From: Cricetomys ansorgei
Taxonomy: Eukaryota; Chordata; Mammalia; Rodentia; Nesomyidae
Assembly: GCA_026225945.1 (NCBI GenBank)
Contig: JAMJFZ010000770.1
Span: 2,295,501 to 2,359,500 of the forward strand
Direction: 5' to 3'
Length of the DNA: 64,000 bases
In this document: positions 1-13,094 of the stretch, piece after piece
Numbering within the stretch: position 1 is the stretch's first letter
Layout of the letters: every line of letters starts with the position of its first letter
Translations under genes and position numbers: made by a program
The notes under the pieces: model-generated
The model's input: only the letters and a program-made list of their open reading frames with translations
Told to the model about the DNA's origin: nothing
Databases searched by the model: none

Positions 1-14
1 AAAGGAAGAATGGA

Positions 15-190
15 AGAAGAGAGAGAGAGAGAAAGAGAAAGAGAGAGGGGGGAAGAAGAAAGAAAGGAAGGAAGAAAGGGAGGGAGGAAGGGAGGGAGGG
101 AGGGAGGGAGGGAGGAAGGAAGGAAGGAAGGAAGGAAGGAAGGAAGGAAGGAAGGAAGGAAGGAAGGAAGGAAGGAAGGAAGGAAGGAAA
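15..190. repeat. Polypurine microsatellite, GA then (GGAA)n
   Basis: The plus strand is almost pure A and G. It moves from GA/GAAA units into a run of GGAA units covering roughly 100-188. This is a simple-sequence repeat. The open frame across it (R/K/E-rich) is an artefact of the repeat. Confidence 0.97.
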
Positions 191-204
191 GAAATGATTG
201 TTTA

Positions 205-356
205 GTGCACAGTTGGGAAAAGGGCTGCCTAGGCCTTGGCATTTGTATTGTCTGTAGGTGTTGGCTTAATGTAAAAGATGTTTGATTCCTCATTATCTGC
301 ACATGCTATCACTAGAACACCCAAGGAGCTTAGGTATCAATAAAAACAACATACAT
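205..356 (+). mobile_element. LTR-like repeat fragment, family copy A
   Basis: This stretch matches two other places in the window: 33175-33393 (minus strand) and 57425-57710 (plus strand). Shared landmarks in order are a 'gggctgcctagg' type start, 'ttgtattgtctg' followed by 'ggtgttgg', a 'tctgcacatgctat' segment, and an AATAAA signal at 339-344. Copy A stops soon after the signal, so it lacks the downstream part present in the other two. The layout (unique 5' part, AATAAA, short trailing segment) suggests a retroviral-type LTR end. The family name is not known to me. Confidence 0.6.
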
Positions 357-2987
357 AAAAGCTGATCTTTGCTTCATTTCCATTAAGGGATATCATATAT
401 TTATATAATAAATTACCCTAATGGAAAAATACAAATGAGAAGAGTTTAGAAACTTGTACTTGGAAAATAACATCAGCCCTTCTAAAATATTCTTTTCACT
501 TGTGGTTATATAAGCTCTATGTTCTCCAGGTTTTGACCAGACTGAAGGCAGATCAGAGAATCATTTAAATGGTGAGAGAAAGAGTTGTCTTAAAGGATCA
601 GAATCTAGTCAATTTTCAGGAGGTTCGCATCAGGTGACTATAAAATTAAAAATATGTTAGAGAGTTAGTTCTCTAGAAACCCTGAAATATTGTACTTATT
701 TAGATAATTATTGTTGTTGTCAATGTTAATGAAAAATGCAATAAACCAGAAACTTGTCACTGATGATTATGAAGTAAATGACCAATGACTTAAATGGAAT
801 CTTTTTTATCCTTCTTCCTTGACAAGGAGCTCAACAGTGTTTCCTTCTGCCAGTCACCAATCCAAGGTAGATAATAACAACTTTCACACCCAAAGTATCA
901 GAGGCCTCTCTAGACAGTCACAATTCATGTTGTTCTAATGAGGAGCTGATATGCAATATATTACCTTTAGTTAGAAAGTATTTCAGTGTAAGACACAAAG
1001 AGAGACTATCCAGAATGCTCCAGCCTCAGAAAGGAAGAAGATTGAGGCACTGCTCAACATAGACTGAGCATTCAACATAGAATGTAGGACTCATGTCCAG
1101 AAGTGTTGAACAAGTTGAAAAAACAGTGTTAGGCCTGCCTACTACAGAGTGTGACTCACCCTTAACCTAGGTTTCTGACACTGAATTATAATATGTAACT
1201 TTTACTGTCCCTGGTGAGATTAACAATACTGCTCAATGTTTTCATCAGTGGGGAAGACTATTTACTCTGGCCTTGTTCAGAAATCCTCTTTTCTACTGTT
1301 AATTACTTATAATCAAATAATGGAGAGCTGTTTTTTGAAAGAAAAGAAATGGTTTAGTTTGAGCAATAGTTGTGAATTATTTCATTGTCCCCTTTTGTGC
1401 TTTAGTTTGAGGATATGACCCACCATTTATGATTTAGAATCTTAAAAACAAGGAAAAGCGAATTTTACTTCTGGGGAATAAGTCACTGTGTAGCTTGACA
1501 ATAGATCCACAATTCTTGAAATTGAGTAAATCTGTTATTACCCAAGATGATTTATTTGTTTACTAAGGACAAAGTCACAATTCCTGGATTTAATTAAATT
1601 CCAACTCCCATCAGCCTTTACTGAAGTGCAACAGCCATCTACATTGTCTCTTCCTCTGAGCTGTTATTGGTTTCATTGTTTAGGATGGACCCTTCTCCCA
1701 GGAGCACTTCCCTACTGCTGGGATGGTTTTGAATACCAACAACTCAAAATGTTCTATTTGCATCTGTGGCGAAGTGGTAAGGAATGCCACTAAATTTCTG
1801 GTCATACACAGAATAGCTCCCAAGAATTTTCCATCACCAGATGCCATGCCTCAAGGGTGAGAAAGATAATTCCAGATGTTCTTGTTCACATCTGAAGTAG
1901 AAAGACCATTGTGCTCATGAGCCTGAAGTGTTTCTGTAAATCCTGGAGAGAAACTCACCTGAGAGCAAAGAAATAGGGGACAGATATTCTTTATTTGTAA
2001 CAACTGAATATCACTATCCACATTCTGTGAGGGACATGCTCACAATTATTTATTTATTCTTCTAGGAAAATTAAGTAAAAAACTTCACAATTTGCCTCTT
2101 TTTTGTGAATATGCAAATTATGATGTTTCAAACGTGGGCAGCACTGACAGGTTAAATTTCCTCTAGTCTATTTTTTGGGACCTGACACTGGGAGATCACA
2201 GGGTAGGAAGAGCCCCTGAGGTCAGCCTACTCTTACACTGAATGGTGCATCCTTATTTCCTAAGTGTGTGGTGAGAGTGATTGACAGCATGAGGTTCACT
2301 GAGCTGATTCCAGCTTTAAAAATAGGCTCCTGAGCAGAAGCTGGTGTTTCTTTTTACTTCTATCCCCCTGTACTCTTAAAATAAAATATAAGTGCAGCAT
2401 ATGTTTCAAGCAAGTTGGCTCAGAACTCAGAAAAGGTATTAAATCTCTTTGACAGCCAATACTCGCAAGTACAAATCGTATCTAGTCGTTGCACTCACAT
2501 CAAATCTTTCTAAGTGTATATTTTCACAATATCCAGACTAATCCAATTAACTACTGTCTCAAACCCAGGTCCCTTCATGTTCCCAGCAACGTATTTACCA
2601 CCCATACTGCTGTGCTGGCAGTTTGGCTGCTGATAAAAATAGACCAGTCTTGAGATGACATGCTCTTCAAGAACAAACTATAAATTTGGGGATCATTTCA
2701 AATTCAGCCAATTTAGGCACAAGTTATATATACAATATATTTCTAAGGTTAGTTGATAACTCTTATCTCTAAGTAGAAGTGGTATAGCAATGTCCTGAGT
2801 GTTATTTTGTATACATCGCCTTGTTCGTCTATTCCTATTCTTTCTCAGTGTTGACTTGGACTTGACACTGTAATTTTTAAATTCTTAGAACAGAAGGAGT
2901 GGGAGAAATGAAAGAAAAGTCAGAGATGGAGGTGCACATAGACCAAAAAAATGTGACCTAAAGTCTCAAGAGAAACAGAAGAATGTG

Positions 2988-2988
<1 letters not shown>
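357..2988. other. No recognised feature
   Basis: AT-rich sequence with stops in all frames. I recognise no SINE, LINE or LTR here, though heavily decayed repeats would be missed by eye. Confidence 0.5.

Positions 2989-2989
<1 letters not shown>

Positions 2990-3085
<96 letters not shown>
2990..3085. repeat. Compound (AC)n(AT)n microsatellite
   Basis: About 50 bp of uninterrupted AC (2990-3039) passes directly into about 46 bp of uninterrupted AT (3040-3085). Long uninterrupted tracts of this kind are usually length-polymorphic. Confidence 0.98.
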
Positions 3086-3086
<1 letters not shown>

Positions 3087-4870
3087 TTATATGCATGCCA
3101 GGATACTAAGTGGAGCATAAAGTTAAGGTTAAGTGGTGGGAAGAAGAAGAGCCATAAAGCTTGTGGAAGCCTAACAAGAGAAAAAAGGAGTGTTCATGTT
3201 GCTGGAAGAGACAGCCAGGTTCTATGTCATATCCTGAACACATAACCCCAGTCTGGATTGTGCCTCATCCTAAGTCTCAGAGTTCTGAGAGAAAGGAATG
3301 ATGGGTCTCTGAAAATCTATACCATTAACCCAGACAGAACAAGCTACTGCTGACTTCCCTAAGAACTGGCCACATAACCTTAACCAGTCACTTGGATTTC
3401 CTCTAACACCATTTATTCATTCTTAAAGTGAAGACATTCATCAATTCATGACTGAGTTGAGGTACATGTTCTAAGAATTAGGTTCACTAGAAATATGAAT
3501 GTTCTAAATAGTTGAGACAAACATTACACCACAGTCTAAGCAAGATTGAACCATGAGCATATTTACAAAAAGGAACTTAAAATTTCATAAGCTAATTCTC
3601 TGGAGTGAAAAATATTATCTTATGAACATTTTAAAGTGTATAGTTTTCAGAAACTGAAAATTAAAGCATGTAGGATGTGGAGGAAGGGAGGATGGAAGGG
3701 AAAAAAAGGGATGAAGGGAGAGAGGAGTTGAGAGAGGGTTAGTTTTACTGTTATCTACCTATAAGGAGAAAAGTCAGTCTTAAAAACCTTTACAAATCTA
3801 AGAAACATTGGAACCTGGAAACTTCCGGGCCAAACTTTGTGTTATAACCAGCAAAAAGAACATCTATTTCATAATATCACCTGCTAAAAATGAGGTGAAT
3901 AGACACTTCAGTGACCAAGAAATTATGTTTTATCTTATTGATGAGGACCAAGTAAAAGCCTACTCTGTCAGTTTGAAATTAGTATTCCAGCACCCTGGAG
4001 GACAATAAACATGAGAACCACAGTGAGAAGGTATTGCCTCAAAAGGCCAAAAGGCAATTCATAAGTATGTCATCCCTTCCCCTTTTGCACAGCTTCACAA
4101 AAACAAAACAAAACAAAACAAACAAACAACCTTCCTCAAGGACTGCAAGGTCCTCTGACAATGTGGTTCAGTGGGGTTAGTCAACAAAGTGCTGAGGTCT
4201 GAAGGATCCGATGCTCACTTAGCTATGAGAACTACGAAAAAGAAGAAAGAATTTTGTAGCCAACTCATGACAATTACAGTTGAGTCAAGGAAGCCACTGT
4301 TGTATAGGTACAAACACACTCAAAAGACAGCACAAAAACACCCAAAATAGCATTTTAAAGGCTTTTAAAATTTCTCTAAGCAACAAAATCTTTACCCTGC
4401 CTCAAAAGAGTACTCCCTGGCTTCCACATGATCTACTTTTCACTCACACACTTTTTCATTTAGAGCCTCAGCAGCAGCTCAGCTTTCCCAAATCTACAAA
4501 ATGCAGTATTGATCCCTAGAGGAAATCAATTTCACTTAGAAATAAGACCTTTCATCAAACTCCATCTTTTTTTCCAAACCAGAGCTCCATTTGAATGAAA
4601 ACTACCAACCATAAAGCAAATTCCTCCCTGCTGGATTTGTTCAGCAAACATTGTCAAGAAGTGGAGTGTAGGTTCAACAAAGTATAAGGAGGGTCTACCA
4701 GCCCACACATGATCTGCAGAGTACATCTGGGTGTGTGAAACTAGAATTATAGGTGAAAAATTAAGTCTTGATCATGAAATTATAATTGGATTAAATAGCA
4801 TTTCTAGTGAACTTTTAGAGGGTACAGAATTTTCTGGAAGAGAGTAAAAGAGAGAGAGAGAGTTACAAAA
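3086..4870. other. No recognised feature, apart from a short (CAAAA)n
   Basis: A short CAAAA/CAAA run lies at about 4098-4130 and a short GA run at about 4848-4862. Apart from these I see no gene or repeat that I can name. Confidence 0.5.
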
Positions 4871-4871
4871 G

Positions 4872-4987
4872 GTAGCATTCTATAGCTCAGGGTGGCTTGG
4901 AATTTATTATGTAGCCCAGACTGGCTACATCACAGTAGTGCTTCTGTCTCAGCTGGGAGTAGTGTCATGAGTCACTATTCTCAGCTT
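4872..4987 (-). mobile_element. Old B1 SINE
   Basis: In reverse orientation the order of B1 landmarks is kept: 'tagctcagggtggcttgg', 'tatgtagcccagactggc', a cytosine-rich 'cttctgtctcagc' and 'gggagtagtgtcatgag'. It is strongly diverged, as expected for an early rodent B1/PB1-like copy. Confidence 0.65.
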
Positions 4988-5546
4988 GAAGAAAAAGATA
5001 CTTATTAGAAAATCCCATCATTGGTGCTTCTGCATTTTCTATGTGAAAAGAGCACCAAATTAAGCTAGAGTAGAGCAAAATAACAAGTTAATGTGATAAG
5101 TTGCTAACTTTAAGTCTGTTTACTCTGTTTCATCAAAAATGATCCAAAAGAAATGCAATAGAATATACATATTCAAAGACTTAAGCATCTACAGAGACAG
5201 AAAATCCACAATTGAATGGAAAGGAACTTTCACATGATAGAAGCACAGACAGCCACTTTAGCCTTAGGAATGCAGATCTGAGAGAGGACTGACAGGCATG
5301 AAATCTCACAGCAAAGTGGGAAAATGGGTGGTGAAAGACAGTGTGAATGCAAGAATTTTGCACTAAGAGATAATCTACAAAGTGGTGAGATAGTGAGTTA
5401 GATACAAAGTTCAACCAAAAATGTAAAATTATATTGTGATTATGTACAAAATTTTATTTAATTTTAGGATTTGTTACTATATTTTAAGTTATTTTGAAGT
5501 TAGATGATATTTTCCCATGCTTGCTTAACGAATGCTTACCTTTAGG

Positions 5547-5842
5547 GCCCTTGGAGATAGCTCAATGGGTAAAGTATCTGCTGTGTAAGCATAAGATCCT
5601 AAATTCAGATCTCTAAGACCCACAGAAAATGCTGGTCATGATTGTACATGCCTATAATTTCACAAAGCATGGTGAAGATGAACATTTGAAACAGGAGAAT
5701 TACTGGGACTCAGTTAGAGTCTATGTCCCAAGGAAATAGGATAGACAGCAATAGGAAAAAACACTGAAATCCTCATCAATCCTCCACAGATATGCATGGT
5801 CATGCACACTTGCAGGCACACACATTCACAAGCACACACACA
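5547..5842 (+). mobile_element. B4 SINE
   Basis: The left half is ID/tRNA-like ('ttggagatagctcaatggg'). It is followed by a B1-like right half ('gtacatgcctataatttca') and a tail rich in CA (about 5805-5840). An ID-like head fused to a B1-like body is the structure of the rodent B4 family. The copy is diverged. Confidence 0.75.
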
Positions 5843-6720
5843 TAGAATCTTTGCCATTTGTGATTATAGTATAGTAAGTATATGCATTGCTCCATGGTTC
5901 CAGACAAACAAGTGTACCCATGTCTAATCATTGATGCTGTTTTTAGAGTCCCCAGAGTCCTTACTATTAGGAAAGTACTCTTACTCCATTGATTCTGCAT
6001 TTTGATGAGATTGTAGATTTTTGGTTTTAGCAATTTCCTAGGGTGATTTTTCTCTAGATAATATGAAATTTATATTTGGAAATGTAGAAAATGAGGCTTT
6101 TAAACAAAGTGAGAGATAATGTGGTCAGTAACAGTTTATCTGACCCAGATAATACCCAACAGATAAAGAAAAAACTTCTGTCAAAAAATGGTCTTTAAAT
6201 ACTTCCCTAAATTATAATATGTTGAAACCATATTTTAGGAGAGTATTTAGAAACCATGTAAGTGACCAGACATGGATACATGTCTTCATCTGGGATCATG
6301 GAGCAATGCATAGAGCTTATCAACACAAGAGGGGAAATTGCCATAGCTACTAAAATTATTGGTAGTTTTATACTTTCCAAATGATTCTGTTTCTAGTCCT
6401 GTACTACCTTCCACAGCAAAAGCTGTTGTCAGTTTATGGCTTCAGGATTACCTAAGGACCTAAATCTGTTAGACTTGCTCTTATCTAAATCTGAAATAAA
6501 AATTTAACTCTGCTTTTTCCCTCTGTACTGTGACAGTATCTATCATGGCCTATCTCTTTCAAACAAGTTCATCTTGTTTGAAAGATTTAAAGTTATCAGA
6601 AACTCAAAATATTTTAATGTATCACCAAAGTTTACAAAAGTCTTTTTTCAAACTCCACTAATAACTACGCTGAATTTCACTATTAAGCCTCACCAGCATA
6701 ACTTAGAGCACATTTTACCT
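5843..6720. other. Non-coding stretch containing one perfect hairpin
   Basis: No repeat family recognised. The only notable structure is the 13-bp inverted repeat listed separately at 6555-6585. Confidence 0.5.
6555..6585. repeat. Perfect 13-bp inverted repeat with a 5-nt loop
   Basis: The left arm 6555-6567 (TCTTTCAAACAAG) and the right arm 6573-6585 (CTTGTTTGAAAGA) are exact reverse complements around the loop TTCAT. The arms do not extend further. No neighbouring repeat family explains it. Confidence 0.9.
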
Positions 6721-6723
6721 GGG

Positions 6724-7012
6724 ATCTAGGGGAGAGGGGGATCACTCATCAGAGAAGAGTGCTTGTAGTGTAAACATGAGGACCTGAGTTCAAATTCCCA
6801 GTATACACGTAGAAAGCCAAATACACCCATATGTATTCCTGCAGCCCCAGCATTTCTGGGGTAGGTGGAAGTGGAAGAGGAAGCTCACTGGGAATTTCTG
6901 GCCACCACACTAGCTCTAGATCCAATTTGGGACACTGCCCCATCCTGCCTTGCACATGTGCACAAGCGTGTGCGTGCCTGTGCACACGCGCACGTGCACA
7001 CACACACACACA
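6724..7012 (+). mobile_element. B4 SINE with CA-rich tail
   Basis: Begins with an ID-like head ('ggggatcactcatcagag', then 'gaggacctgagttcaaat'), continues with a B1-like part ('tgtattcctgcagccccagc') and ends in an alternating purine/pyrimidine tail of CA and CG steps (about 6955-7012). The tail is typical of B4A copies. Confidence 0.78.
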
Positions 7013-7186
7013 TTTTTTTTTTGGTTTGAGAATTTCCTAAATGCTAGTATGTTTTGATCAAATCCCTCCATACCTTCTCCTTCAATTCTTCCCCTCTCCC
7101 TGCCACCACTCTTCTCTCCCAACTTCAAGTGTTCACTTTTTAAAATCTACATAGTCCACTTACTTCTGTTTGATTATGTGGGTATA
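7013..7186 (-). mobile_element. L1 3' end, truncated
   Basis: Starts with a T run (the poly-A tail on the opposite strand), then 'tatgttttgatcaaatc', then a pyrimidine-rich block of short CCTT/CTCC words. This order is the reverse complement of the 3' end of rodent L1 elements, where a G-rich polypurine tract precedes 'gatcaaaatata' and the tail. It is wedged between a B4 and an LTR. Confidence 0.65.
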
Positions 7187-7567
7187 TGTGCTGGCTAGTT
7201 GTATGCTAACTTGATACAAGTAGATTCATCTTGAAAGAGGTAACCTAAATTGAGAAAAATGCCATCATCAGATTGGTCTATGGGCAGACCTTTCGTGTCT
7301 TTTCTTGATTGAAGTTGGAGGGCCCAGCTCACTGTGGAAGGAAGGTGGTGCTCCATTGTATAAGAATGTACACTGAGCAAGTTATGAGGATAAAGCCAGT
7401 AAGCAGGGATCCTCCATGGCCTCTACATTTGTTACTGCCTCCAGGTTTCTTTTCTATTTGAGTGTCTGCCCTGGCTTCCCTCAATGTTAGACTGTGATAT
7501 GGGTTCTAAGTTAAAATAAATCATTTCCTCTACAAGTTGCTTTTGGTCATAGTGTTTTATCACACAA
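7187..7567 (+). mobile_element. MaLR-type LTR, solo
   Basis: Starts TGTGCTGGCTAGTT and carries landmarks of a common rodent LTR family: 'caacttgatacaag'-like words, 'attgagaaaa', 'gagggcccagctcactgtgg', 'gtataagaatg', 'ctccatggcctct', an AAATAAA-type signal near 7513-7522, and an end reading 'ggtcatagtgttttatcac'. The family is the same as the interrupted minus-strand copy at 53977-54993. The subfamily name is uncertain. No internal retroviral sequence is attached. Confidence 0.72.
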
Positions 7568-9717
7568 AATAAGCCTTAAAAAGGATAGTATCAAACTATT
7601 TATTGGAACATGTATATCCGCTCAAGGGTCACATAGAGAAAACTGATTCCCTTTCTTCTACAAGCTATCAATTGCCAATAGCTCTTCATCTAGGGTGGGA
7701 TTAAATAATCTCTACCCCATCCATGTTAATATAAGCTTGTTCTTGTACAAGTCTTGAGTATGTAGTCACAGATGCCATATGTTTAGTTAGTGGAGTCCCA
7801 TGGGATCCAAAAAAACATTATAAGATATTGCCATTGTTCTTGACTACTATCCAAAACTTGATGGGAAGAGTCTATTGCTGAAGACATCGTATACTTGAGT
7901 CATAGGACATGGAAAAATCAAGCTGTTACAACCTGGAAGTTTCACCCTTCCTAGCTAGCTTTTATAGTTCTGCTACCAGTGGACAAAGTCATCAATAGTT
8001 ATGCCGTGCTGTGAAACCTTCAAGCTACAGTAATGTCTTGCCTGATAAGATATGCCCACTGGTATAATAGCAACATGAATGTTATGGAAGTAAACTCCTT
8101 TCTAATTGAGTTTAAGGCATACTTATACCTAAGAATGCTAATTGGGCCCAAACCCCATAGCTAACTATAAGTTAAGCATCTACCTCAGAATATATTACAC
8201 TGGCATGCCCTAGTATGCTAATTTTTTGTGAATAACAGTGAAATTTTTCCTCAAACTTACCACAATTAAAAGGTAAAAGTAGAATTTAGAAGATATATCT
8301 CTCCAAAATGTTCTTGGCCATTTCTGAGCTTTACAACAATCTTTGTATTAAGGATGCTACTCATTTTGGTAAGACAGACTGCTTATAAAGAAATTTATGA
8401 GTAAATATTACTTCAGTATCACTCTTTCTATAAATGATAAAGTCTTTTAATTGTACTGTGTTCAGGGTTTTCAGGGGTGTTGACTCTGGTGCACCAGCAT
8501 GTGATAGGGTAGGGTACCATTATGTTGAATTAATGGCTCTCATTTATCATTTCTACAAGTGATCAAAAGAGGACAAAGAGAAGGCAGTATTCAGAGTCTT
8601 CATTAATGAAACTGGACAAAACATTATTTACAAAGCACTACAAGAGATAGCATTTCTTCAATCATAAATTGTGTTTTATGTGCCAAATATATTGTAGAAC
8701 ATCAGAAAAGCTGCTTTTACATATATTGTGTCTCCAAATACAACCAATTGCACTATGGAATATTTTCTCATCAGGTTTCAGTTTCATTACATTGATCCTC
8801 TGGAGGAAATAAATAAATCAATAATAATTATAAATATCTTAAAATATGAACTGAAAATCTAGCTCAACTTTTAACATGTTCAGCACATGTCAGTATGTAT
8901 TTTATGCACAGTCACTAATAAAATACTATTCATAGCATTCATTCTGTTTCCCACTGGCCCCACATGGAAAAGTAAAAATTTCATTAACACATCATCTGGA
9001 TTTACTGGCAGACCATGGGCAGCCTTCCCTAGGACACCTTGCTCCCTTTGCTTAGGATATGATATTTTACTAGACTGACTCTCTCTCTCCATTAACCTCC
9101 TTTTCTGGATTTTCTTTTTTTTTAAATCCATCCTCAGGGTTTCTTTGGACCTACTCATGTTGTAATAGAATAGGCTTCACCATTACAAAAAATATAAAAA
9201 TGGTTCCTAGTGGCCATGATGGACTGAATAAAAATGAGGAGCTTAAATTTCAGATGAATTTCAGGCTGTGACAGAATACACGTCACAGATGAACTTGGGG
9301 GAAAAATTGTTGCAATGTGCTGTGTTATTACAGGGGAAAGACTCAGTTATTCAACTTCTGTTACTGAATGTCCATTCTATATATGGCATTCACTGATGAA
9401 GAATGATAAATGGAATATATTCTATTTTTAAGGAGTGATCAGTATAACCGGGGAATTAAATAACTGCAAACTTAAATTAAAAGGACCTTGTATTAGACTT
9501 TTATTAGAAGTTCAATGGTGACTAGGGTGGTTATTTCATGAAAGCTCCTGAATTCTCTAAGCTTTGGAGGTGAGGAATAGGTTGAACTAAACTGGACATT
9601 TATTTGTAGGCCACAGTCATTCTTGCATTGACCATCACAATCATTTCAAAATCACATTAGCTCAAACTTTAAAAATAAATGCAGAGCTAAATCTGTATAA
9701 AGCTTATTTTTAAAATA
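7568..9717. other. No recognised feature
   Basis: AT-rich sequence. Short overlapping open frames on both strands around 8880-9158 have no recognisable protein content. Confidence 0.5.
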
Positions 9718-9903
9718 TTTGCATTTATTTAGTGTTTGTATACATTCACATGCATACCATAACCCATGAGTAAAGGTCAGAGGACAACCTGTGGAGTTAG
9801 TTTTCTTTTTTTTTTTTTTCCTTTCTACCATTGGTATCTGGGAATTGAACTCAGGACATCTTGGTAGTAAGCACCTTTACCCACTGGTGCATCTTACCAG
9901 CTC
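9718..9903 (-). mobile_element. B3A SINE
   Basis: In reverse orientation it ends with 'ttacccactggtgcatctta' near 9876-9897, the complement of the 'gatggctcagcaggtaaag' head of B3A/B2-type SINEs. It contains 'gggaattgaactcaggaca', and its tail side reads 'catgcataccataaccc'. A run of T is embedded at about 9807-9820. Confidence 0.75.
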
Positions 9904-12602
9904 CTAGAACTATATTTTTAAAAATATGATATTCATGTCTAAGCCAATGTAAGAAAAAAAAGAAAGTACCCTTATTTACTTGGTAAAGAAACATGAGGTA
10001 TCAATCTCAGAGGTATTAAATGCAGAAGCTTGAATCCTGAGTATCTTGGTTGAAAAACTTCTTTCTGCTGAACCATATCCCCTTTCTTTTCCTATAATGT
10101 CATATTTCAATGTCTGCTAATCTGATTGACCAAGTAGCTGTTGTCATTTTTTCCCTTTCAGATGCAGATTTATTGTGTAGTAAAATGTACGGATCATTTC
10201 TTAAATCTTGAATTTAAAATAAACAAGAAATAGACTACAGTGGAACAGCAGTCTGCAGCCTACAGCTTAGCAAGGTCACAGAAAGTAAGCAACTAGTTTT
10301 GCATTTTTATCTGTTTATTTCTTTAAAAGGTAATCTTACTGGTCTTTAGTAAACCTCATAAACCCAAGGAAATACCCTCTGTGAACAGGAAAGAGAAGAC
10401 AGGATGCAAAGCCAGAGTAGAAGGCACCATTCACAAGACAAAATATCTCCATACAAAGAACCAGAGAGATGTAGGGCATGCTGCTTGAGAATCATGATAT
10501 GATCAACCCATTATGCTGTTTCAGAGTTAGGATGCATCTTCTGGCTTTAACAAGTAGCCTAACAGCCAGAGAGGACACCTGCATACACTCTGCTGATTTC
10601 TGCCTAACACCTATCTCATTACTTATGAGAACAAGAAGAAAAATATGGCAAGTAAGTTTTTAACAGTCCACTGACATTGGAAGAAGAGGTTGAATTCAGA
10701 CCTGTAACTTTACCTCTTTCTTACTAAAAGACATTTAGCAAATTACCTTGCCTCTCAAAAGCATTGTCACTCCAACAGTAAGGTAGAGAGTGTGTCCTAA
10801 GTCCTACCTTACAGAACAAGTGCAGCATCAATAACAAAAATGTAAATCGTAAATTTCCAATAAGCATTAATGTTAAAAGTTTTCTTTTAAAAGTGTGAAC
10901 TAACCTTCAGTGGACTTTGTTTTTATTTCTAATCCTTTGCACCTTGTTTTGAGAAGCAGTGGAAAGGGAGAGTGTTCTCCATATGAAAGTCAATGAAGCC
11001 TGTGAGAAATTATAGCAAAGTCCCCCAGGAAGAGAATACTACATGGAGCTAAACTAAAATTAGCATGGTGTTTACATCCTTATAGATTAGTTACCAAAAG
11101 GATCCAAGTAAGAAGAAAGGGACTTAGTGATAGTAAGTTATAAAGTGATTAGGAGAATATAAACTAAAATACCTTTTGACATTCTCATCATTATCAACTT
11201 TACTCATACAGTAAGTTGTAATGTTTTAAGAACTTTCAAGGCTTTTCCTCCCCAAACAAATAATAGATGAACCAAATTTCCAATTAAGTCTTTGATTTAT
11301 TGAAAACCAGAGATGCCGCATGCACAATATTTAACTTCTGAGAACTATTTGCTGATATTTATCTAAACCCTTCTTTTCTTTTTTCTTTTGTTATATAGAT
11401 ATAGAAAATAGAATGACAAATAACTAAGAAGCAGAGTTTTTTAACACAAAAATTTAAAAATGAGTATTCTAATTTATGAAATGTAGGTCTCTCTTGACAA
11501 TTTATATAAATCTTTATTTTAAAACATATTTTAAGTAAAATTAAACTTGATGTGGTGTCTTTTTAAACTTCTTAACTTTTGACATTACTCCTTACCATCA
11601 CTTTAATGATAAATGATGCTGCAAATCATGCTCCACGAGGATAGTCAACTTTTCTTTATATATGAATATCAGGAAACACTGGAAATTGTTTTTATACTTG
11701 ATAATATAATATAGCAATTTTACCTAAAATACTAAGTGAAATGAGAATGCTTTCACAAAACTATATGTTAGTATAAAATTTAAAAGAGAATGCCAGGGAG
11801 GCCCACCTTCCAGCTGTGTGAGAGTGTCCCAGGGCCTCTTCCTCTGCCCTGAAGTTTCCACCCTCTCAACTTCTCAAGGCAGCCCCCTTGTCCCACCTCA
11901 CACCATACCCTTTCCCCTTTCTTATATCATTTTTTTAAATCCAAGCATCTCTCATCCTTTAATATACTCTATCATATTTTGCTTAAAGTATTTGTTATTT
12001 TGTCCTCTAGAAGGACCAAAAGTTTTCATCACTGTTGAATCCTTACCAACTATAACAAAGCCAGGCATTGGGAAAACACTCAAACTAAATTGCTGAACAA
12101 ATTAATGACCTTGGAAGTTCACCTCTGGTCCAATCTCCTACTTATTCCATACAGTCTGGACTTGAAGATCTTTAGCTGAACAGAGACTCAGAAATGAGTC
12201 TCCTCAGACATCACTCTGCTTCTGAGTTATTAGAAACCCAGCAGCTTCAACAGGATGCTTAAGGTTGTTAACATCTACAAAAAAACAAGGTCTTTGAGAG
12301 ACTGCACATCTGTATGTGCCTCATGATGACTTTTAATATTCTTCCAGTTGGTTTCTTATCAAGTCACTTAATGAACAATACATTAAATTAACTATTCTCT
12401 TCAGCATCTGTCTTCCAGATAGTGTGTGGTATCTAGAGTTATCAAATCATGGACATGAATTATAGAATGGTAGGTTTCAGGAATTCTGGGGAAGAAAAAA
12501 GAGGAGATGTTGAATGGGTATGAAGCTCTGATTTGCATGACAAAGAAAATTCTGGAGATGGATAGTGCTGGTATTTATACAACAATGTAAAAATCATACT
12601 TA
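9904..12602. other. No recognised feature
   Basis: AT-rich, stop-rich sequence. A GC-richer patch at about 11790-11920 contains part of a 92-codon open frame with no recognisable domain. I see no splice-flanked exon. Confidence 0.45.
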
Positions 12603-13015
12603 TACTGACTGCACACTTTTTTAAAATGTATTTTTCTTTTCTAGTGCAATTCATCCCAAATCCCTTCTTCTCCTCCCTCCATTTCTTTCAGCTCCTCTCC
12701 TTCTCCCTTCTTCCCTCTCCCTCATATCTACCCTCCACCCCTCCCCACCACCCAATCACTCCAACCTCTCCCCACCTCACCCCCAGCTTCTCCCTAGAAA
12801 AGAATAATCCTCCCAGGGTTTCCACTCAAACAGGGCACTGCTCAACAGGATAAAACAAGGCCAGAACTACTCCCTATATCAAGGGTGGACTAGGTAACCC
12901 AATGGGAGCTAAAGGGTCCTAAGGGCAGATAAAAGGCCAGAAACTCCTCAGTTCTAACCCTGTAGGAGTTTTACGAGAACACTAAACTATAAAATATATT
13001 TAGGGAATACATAAG
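12603..13015 (-). mobile_element. L1 3' end, 5'-truncated (first of three)
   Basis: Starts with a T-rich tail complement, then a long pyrimidine-rich block (about 12660-12790), then the rodent L1 3'-UTR words 'ccactcaaacagggcac', 'aggtaacccaatgggag' and 'gtcctaagggcag'. It is a separate copy from the next element, because the same words recur in the same order there. Confidence 0.8.
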
Positions 13016-13052
13016 GTTCTGTAATACTGTATACTTTCAAGTAGGATGGTAC

Positions 13053-13054
<2 letters not shown>

Positions 13055-13094
<40 letters not shown>
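13055..13094. repeat. (TG)n microsatellite
   Basis: Twenty uninterrupted TG dinucleotides lying between two minus-strand L1 3' ends. Confidence 0.98.

Noticed and set aside
205..356. Polyadenylation signal AATAAA as the end of a host gene
   Set aside because: The same signal sits at the same place in two other copies of the repeat, so it belongs to the mobile element.
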